Shown in pieces: positions 12,759 to 15,370 of a stretch of DNA of 15,370 bases; the stretch's first letter is position 1, and each line of letters begins with the position of its first letter. Where the stretch lies: NCBI GenBank assembly GCA_013812465.1, contig JACCTK010000351.1, positions 1-15,370 on the forward strand. The letters run 5' to 3'. This DNA is from Actinomycetota bacterium. GTDB lineage: Bacteria; Actinomycetota; Thermoleophilia; Gaiellales; Gaiellaceae. The notes under the pieces were generated by a model, which made no database searches, was not told the origin of the DNA, and worked only from the letters and a program-made list of their open reading frames with translations. A program made the position numbers and the translations under genes.

Positions 12759-13118
12759 CTAATTACATGCGATCCCATCTCCGTCTGGGTCGAGACCATG
12801 CGGGTCCTGACCAACGACCCTGACCTCTCCTCGAATTCCCAGCGCTCGAAGATCGTCGCAGTTCAGGTTCGGCGGCGGTGAGGGGATACAAGCGCCGGAG
12901 TAGCCTGGGTCGCACATCGCCACCGGTGGTCGAAACTCGGGCGACTCCGGAGTTCCCCTGAAAAGGTGCTCGACCTTCCCAGCGAGGAAGAGCATCGCCA
13001 GAATCAAAATAACGGCGACACTCCCGATAATCAGCGCGTACTCGACACTGCCCTGGCCCCCTTCACTAAAGGTTGGTCGCGCCCGACCTTCTTTCGTGTC
13101 TTCTCGCATGAGTGACAC
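12759..13118 (-). CDS. Flp-type pilin-like protein fused to an Excalibur-like Ca-binding domain
   Basis: 119 residues from GTG 13118, set by AGGAGG (13126-13131) 7 nt upstream. N-terminal hydrophilic leader (1-21) ends in GG before Q22-G-S-V-E26-Y, the class III (prepilin peptidase) signature with Glu at +5, then the hydrophobic stretch ALIIGSVAVILILAMLFLAG (28-47). After a Pro-rich linker the tail (about 69-119) has C69, C77, C87 and DPDGDGIAC (110-118), the D-x-D-x-DG-x2-C Excalibur calcium loop. Ordinary Flp pilins are about 50-70 residues and lack such a tail. Export via a Tad-type secretion system and Ca-dependent surface function are inferred; no tad genes are in view. Confidence 0.85.
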   Translation of the reverse strand: MSLMREDTKEGRARPTFSEGGQGSVEYALIIGSVAVILILAMLFLAGKVEHLFRGTPESPEFRPPVAMCDPGYSGACIPSPPPNLNCDDLRALGIRGEVRVVGQDPHGLDPDGDGIACN

Positions 13119-13125
13119 GGTTGAA

Positions 13126-13131
13126 CCTCCT
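13126..13131 (-). promoter_or_regulatory. Ribosome-binding site deciding the start of the pilin-Excalibur gene
   Basis: A perfect AGGAGG on the minus strand is 7 nt before GTG 13118. The upstream ATG 13151 has no such site and ATG 13106 is too far away. Confidence 0.75.
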
Positions 13132-13151
13132 GGGGTGCTGATCGGCGGCAT

Positions 13152-13469
13152 GGCACCCGCTCCTACGATTCCCCGTGAGGATTACCTTAAACCTTCCGCG
13201 GCGCCGGCGAACAGCGGGAGATAGGGCTCGCTGCCTCTCTAGGCGACGAGCTCGCCAATAGAGCACGAGGTCGGGAGGGAAAGCACGTAGCTCGGGCAGC
13301 ACCGGCGTCATGTTCCACCCACCGGCTGCGAACCGCAAAGCCGTCCTCCGTCGAGACGATCGCCCTGAAGTCGTCCCACTTTCAATTCGTAGGACCACGT
13401 CAGGCCTTGTCGGCTCGGCGTCATCGAGTGACGGGAGTCTGCAGCCCTACGGAGGAGCGTGTTTATCGC
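13152..13469. other. Intergenic region, no supported gene
   Basis: Short overlapping frames on both strands have biased composition but no recognisable domain. On the minus strand near 13330-13390 a phrase (KWDDFRAIVSTEDGFAVRSR) looks protein-like but follows a stop and has no start; it may be a gene remnant. Confidence 0.4.
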
Positions 13470-14110
13470 CAGCGTGCGTCTCGGTCTGAGGTTCGGGCGC
13501 CTGGCGACGCTCGCGGAGGAGCTGGTTTATCGTTCTTCGTGCCGCTCTCCTCGGCGAAAACTCTCGTCGCGCGGCCGCTCAGTCATCTCGAACTTGTGCC
13601 GGTGGGGTTTGGCGCGTACACGGGTGATCGCTCCCAGACGTGTGCTTCGCTCATCGCTCCTCACCCGAACCCGGTCCTGCGAATGGTTGGTGCTCGAGCG
13701 TGCCAACGTCGACCACCAGGCGCGCGTCGTCACCACTCGCCGCACCGTCGTCGAAGGCGTCGTCAAGCCAACGGGAAAACGGAGCGCTCGACACGAGGCG
13801 TCGCTCTGCCCGCAAGAGCGGCGCAAGCGCTCGACGAGCACCCGACACCGCTCGATACCCGCGTGCTCTTTCCGGAACGCGTGGCGGGTGTCTCGGCGCT
13901 CTCACCGTGGCGTCACCGCCGCGAGTCGAACCCGGCGCTACGGGCGACCGGCCCCGAGCACACACGGTGTACGCGCTACGGCACACGTATGCGAGCCTTT
14001 CGATCGCCGCGGGCGTGAGCCTGTTCGAGCTCTCCCCGCCCATGGGGCGTTACCGGCGATGCTCGACAACACCTACGGACACGTGCTCCGACGCGTGGGT
14101 GGGTGGAGGA
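13470..14110 (+). pseudogene. Decayed tyrosine recombinase (phage-type integrase)
   Basis: Recognisable pieces of one integrase lie in order but in different frames. About 13485-13540: SEVR then FGRLATLAEEL. 13600-13625: VPVGFGAYTG, normally followed by LRP-x-E with the first catalytic Arg, here lost. 13678-13779: EWLVLERANVDHQARVVTT and RRTVVEGVVKPTGK. 13776-13960: KTERSTRGVALPARAAQALD to RRESNPALRATGPEH. 13961-14032: VYALRHTYASLSIAAGVSLF, the box II region with Arg-His. About 14055-14094: AMLDNTYGHVLRR with the catalytic-Tyr context. At least four frame changes plus an apparent insertion near 13626-13677 make it non-functional unless the sequence contains errors. It marks an old integrated element. 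Confidence 0.8.
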
Positions 14111-14164
14111 GAGCACCCCAGCGTCGACGAGCTTCACCACGTCGCGGTCGGACTCGGAGTCTGA

Positions 14165-14811
14165 CCCGAGCGCGCGTCACACTAGTGGCACAAGCGAACA
14201 AGAACTGGCTTGCGCAGCCATGCGGTTGTGAGTGTCGTCCACCGTGGGCACGTTCCCTTCTGCGGTGGCCGTACTCGTTCCGGACAGAGAGCGCGAAGAC
14301 GTCGCTGCATCCGTCGCAGCGAACATCGACGGAGGGTCCAGCGTGCTCGGCTAGCGCCGGCGAGGTCTCTCCTTTGCGATGCACATCGCCGGTTACAACG
14401 AGTCGTCGAGGGCACGCCCGACAGCCGCCGCGCCGCACACGAGCGCGACATGCGGGGGAACGCGGCCAGGCGGCACTTAAGCAAACAGACTGAACGGAGC
14501 TCGGCGCCGCCCAACTAGAGCGACGCGGTCGATACGTCGTCGACACGGGGTTGGATCGGCTTTACCTCCCCGTCACCCATGTCTTTGGCTCCGGCGACCT
14601 ACGTTCCGTGCTCAACGGCCATGACGTTTCTCTACCCGATAAGCCGGCGATTGCCTAACTTCGAGCGTTCCGCTGAGATAAAGCCAATACGAAGCAGAAG
14701 AAGACCGAACCGGGGTGGGAGAAGAATGGTTAACGGGAACGGCGCGTTTCGCGAGGAGATTCCTGGCCAGTGGAGCCGGTGCTGGTACGAGACCCGCCAG
14801 TAGGGACGTAG
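14165..14811. other. Intergenic or decayed region, no supported gene
   Basis: Several overlapping frames exist on both strands, all arginine-rich and low in recognisable pattern, as expected for random frames in GC-rich DNA. No RNA gene, clear repeat or start with a ribosome site stands out. It lies between the integrase remnant and the repeat-containing frame and is probably degraded accessory DNA. Confidence 0.4.
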
Positions 14812-15370
14812 ATGTTCCTCGGCGACGGGCTCGTCGAGATACACGTCGGCCACGGGATTTGGCAGACGGTCGCTACCCAATCGCCTACCGGCCTCGAGCA
14901 AGCAGTCGGTTTTGGGATCCCTCGATTAGAGGGGATACTTCCTTCAGTGCACGAACGGGTTGCGACTGTTCTGTTCATCTTTCGGAACTCCCGTCAGATT
15001 CGACACATGCGCGAACCTCCAAGGCTCGGCAGTCGTGTGCGAAGCCCACGCGGAGCCGTCTGGACGGTGGCACAGGTCATCGACTACGGCAGCGACACCT
15101 ACACGGCGACCTGTGTAAGGACGTCTCGGGTTGCCACCGTGCCTCATCGAGCGGCCGACCCTGTGAATGAGGCGGCAAAGCAAAGAAAGCCAAGTGTCCG
15201 AGTGCTGTTCTTTTTTCCCGACGACACAAGCGAGGGTCGATACATGTATGAACCCCCAAGGCTCGGCCATCAGGTTCGAAGCCCAGGGGGGACCGTCTGG
15301 ACCGTGGCGGACGTATTCCACACCGGACTCGATACGTACACGGTGACGTGCGCGCCGCCTCAGGGGGGCG
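14812..15370 (+). CDS. Partial protein with two copies of an unrecognised small domain (runs off window)
   Basis: An open frame from ATG 14812 continues to the window edge without a stop, at least 186 residues. ATG 15007 (residue 66) is an alternative start. Two similar segments, 79 codons apart, begin VLFIF...HMREPPRLG (from about 14968) and VLFFF...YMYEPPRLG (from about 15205), continuing with V-R-S-P-x-G-x-V-W-T-V-A-x-V and ending D-T-Y-T-x-T-C. From MREPP to the final Cys 25 of 36 residues are identical. Many DNA differences between copies are silent, and an indel between them is exactly one codon, supporting real coding. AGGG lies 6 nt before ATG 14812. The fold looks like a small beta-rich unit; no function is assigned. 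Confidence 0.55.
   Translation, partial: MFLGDGLVEIHVGHGIWQTVATQSPTGLEQAVGFGIPRLEGILPSVHERVATVLFIFRNSRQIRHMREPPRLGSRVRSPRGAVWTVAQVIDYGSDTYTATCVRTSRVATVPHRAADPVNEAAKQRKPSVRVLFFFPDDTSEGRYMYEPPRLGHQVRSPGGTVWTVADVFHTGLDTYTVTCAPPQGG
14968..15355 (+). repeat. Two diverged direct repeats, about 145 bp each, period about 237 bp
   Basis: Copy 1 (about 14971-15110) and copy 2 (about 15205-15350) align from CTGTTC through GAACC(T/C)CCAAGGCTCGGC to GACAC/TACG-TACACGG. Between the copies lies about 95 bp of unrelated sequence. Confidence 0.75.

Noticed and set aside
13915..13960. tRNA T-arm-like GAGTCGAACCCGG
   Set aside because: The stem does not pair and no other tRNA arms are present; the bases encode the integrase phrase RRESNPALR.
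13459..14493. Long plus-strand open frame of 344 codons
   Set aside because: Only parts of it match an integrase; the rest is arginine- and serine-rich shadow, and the integrase signal moves between frames, so it is a pseudogene rather than one protein.
1..15370. CRISPR array, rRNA, tRNA or riboswitch
   Set aside because: No regularly spaced repeats, no rRNA-like blocks, no complete cloverleaf and no recognisable riboswitch core were found by reading.

Overview
The window looks like a high-GC actinobacterial chromosome, most likely a deep-branching soil lineage such as Thermoleophilia (Gaiellales or Solirubrobacterales). Inference rests on gene content: a short group 2-type sigma-70, a single-motif RsiG-like protein, neighbouring GarA-like and FtsR-like genes as in mycobacteria, a dodecin, and many GTG and TTG starts. 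No rRNA, tRNA or CRISPR was seen.

Layout. 5-3185: sigma-70 family factor (-), tandem Dabb/ABM-like protein (+), small membrane protein and undecaprenyl-diphosphate phosphatase UppP (both -). 3186-4775: intergenic DNA with a strong hairpin, a two-helix small membrane protein (+), a structured inverted repeat, a small alpha-helical protein (-) and a Cys-rich conserved protein (-). 4840-4999: a 160 bp MITE-like element touching the apt stop codon. 4998-6938: a minus-strand operon of four genes, each overlapping the next by 4 nt: RsiG-like c-di-GMP-type anti-sigma protein, zinc-ribbon/FHA GarA-like protein, FtsR-like MerR regulator and adenine phosphoribosyltransferase. 7086-8666: divergent pgsA (-) and a short hutF-like gene (+), about 36 bp apart. 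8697-11549: thioredoxin with a C-terminal extension (+), secreted GH99-like glycosidase (-), and an FAD/NAD(P) oxidoreductase (+). 11550-13118: strong hairpins, dodecin (-), cupin (-), and a Flp-type pilin fused to an Excalibur-like Ca-binding tail (-). 13152-14811: decayed DNA holding a multiply frameshifted tyrosine recombinase. 14812-15370: an open frame that runs off the window and carries two copies of an unrecognised small domain.

Themes. The four-gene operon would co-produce a second-messenger-responsive anti-sigma candidate, a Ser/Thr-phosphorylation switch candidate, a cell-division/growth regulator and a purine salvage enzyme. Its parts are known families; the combination under tight translational coupling is the most system-like feature here. 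A second theme is promoter architecture: at least six genes carry a TAGGAT, TAGNNT or TATAGA-like -10 element only 5-8 nt before the start codon, pointing to widespread leaderless transcription. The right end (about 13.2-15.4 kb) looks like the edge of an old integrated element or a fast-evolving accessory region.
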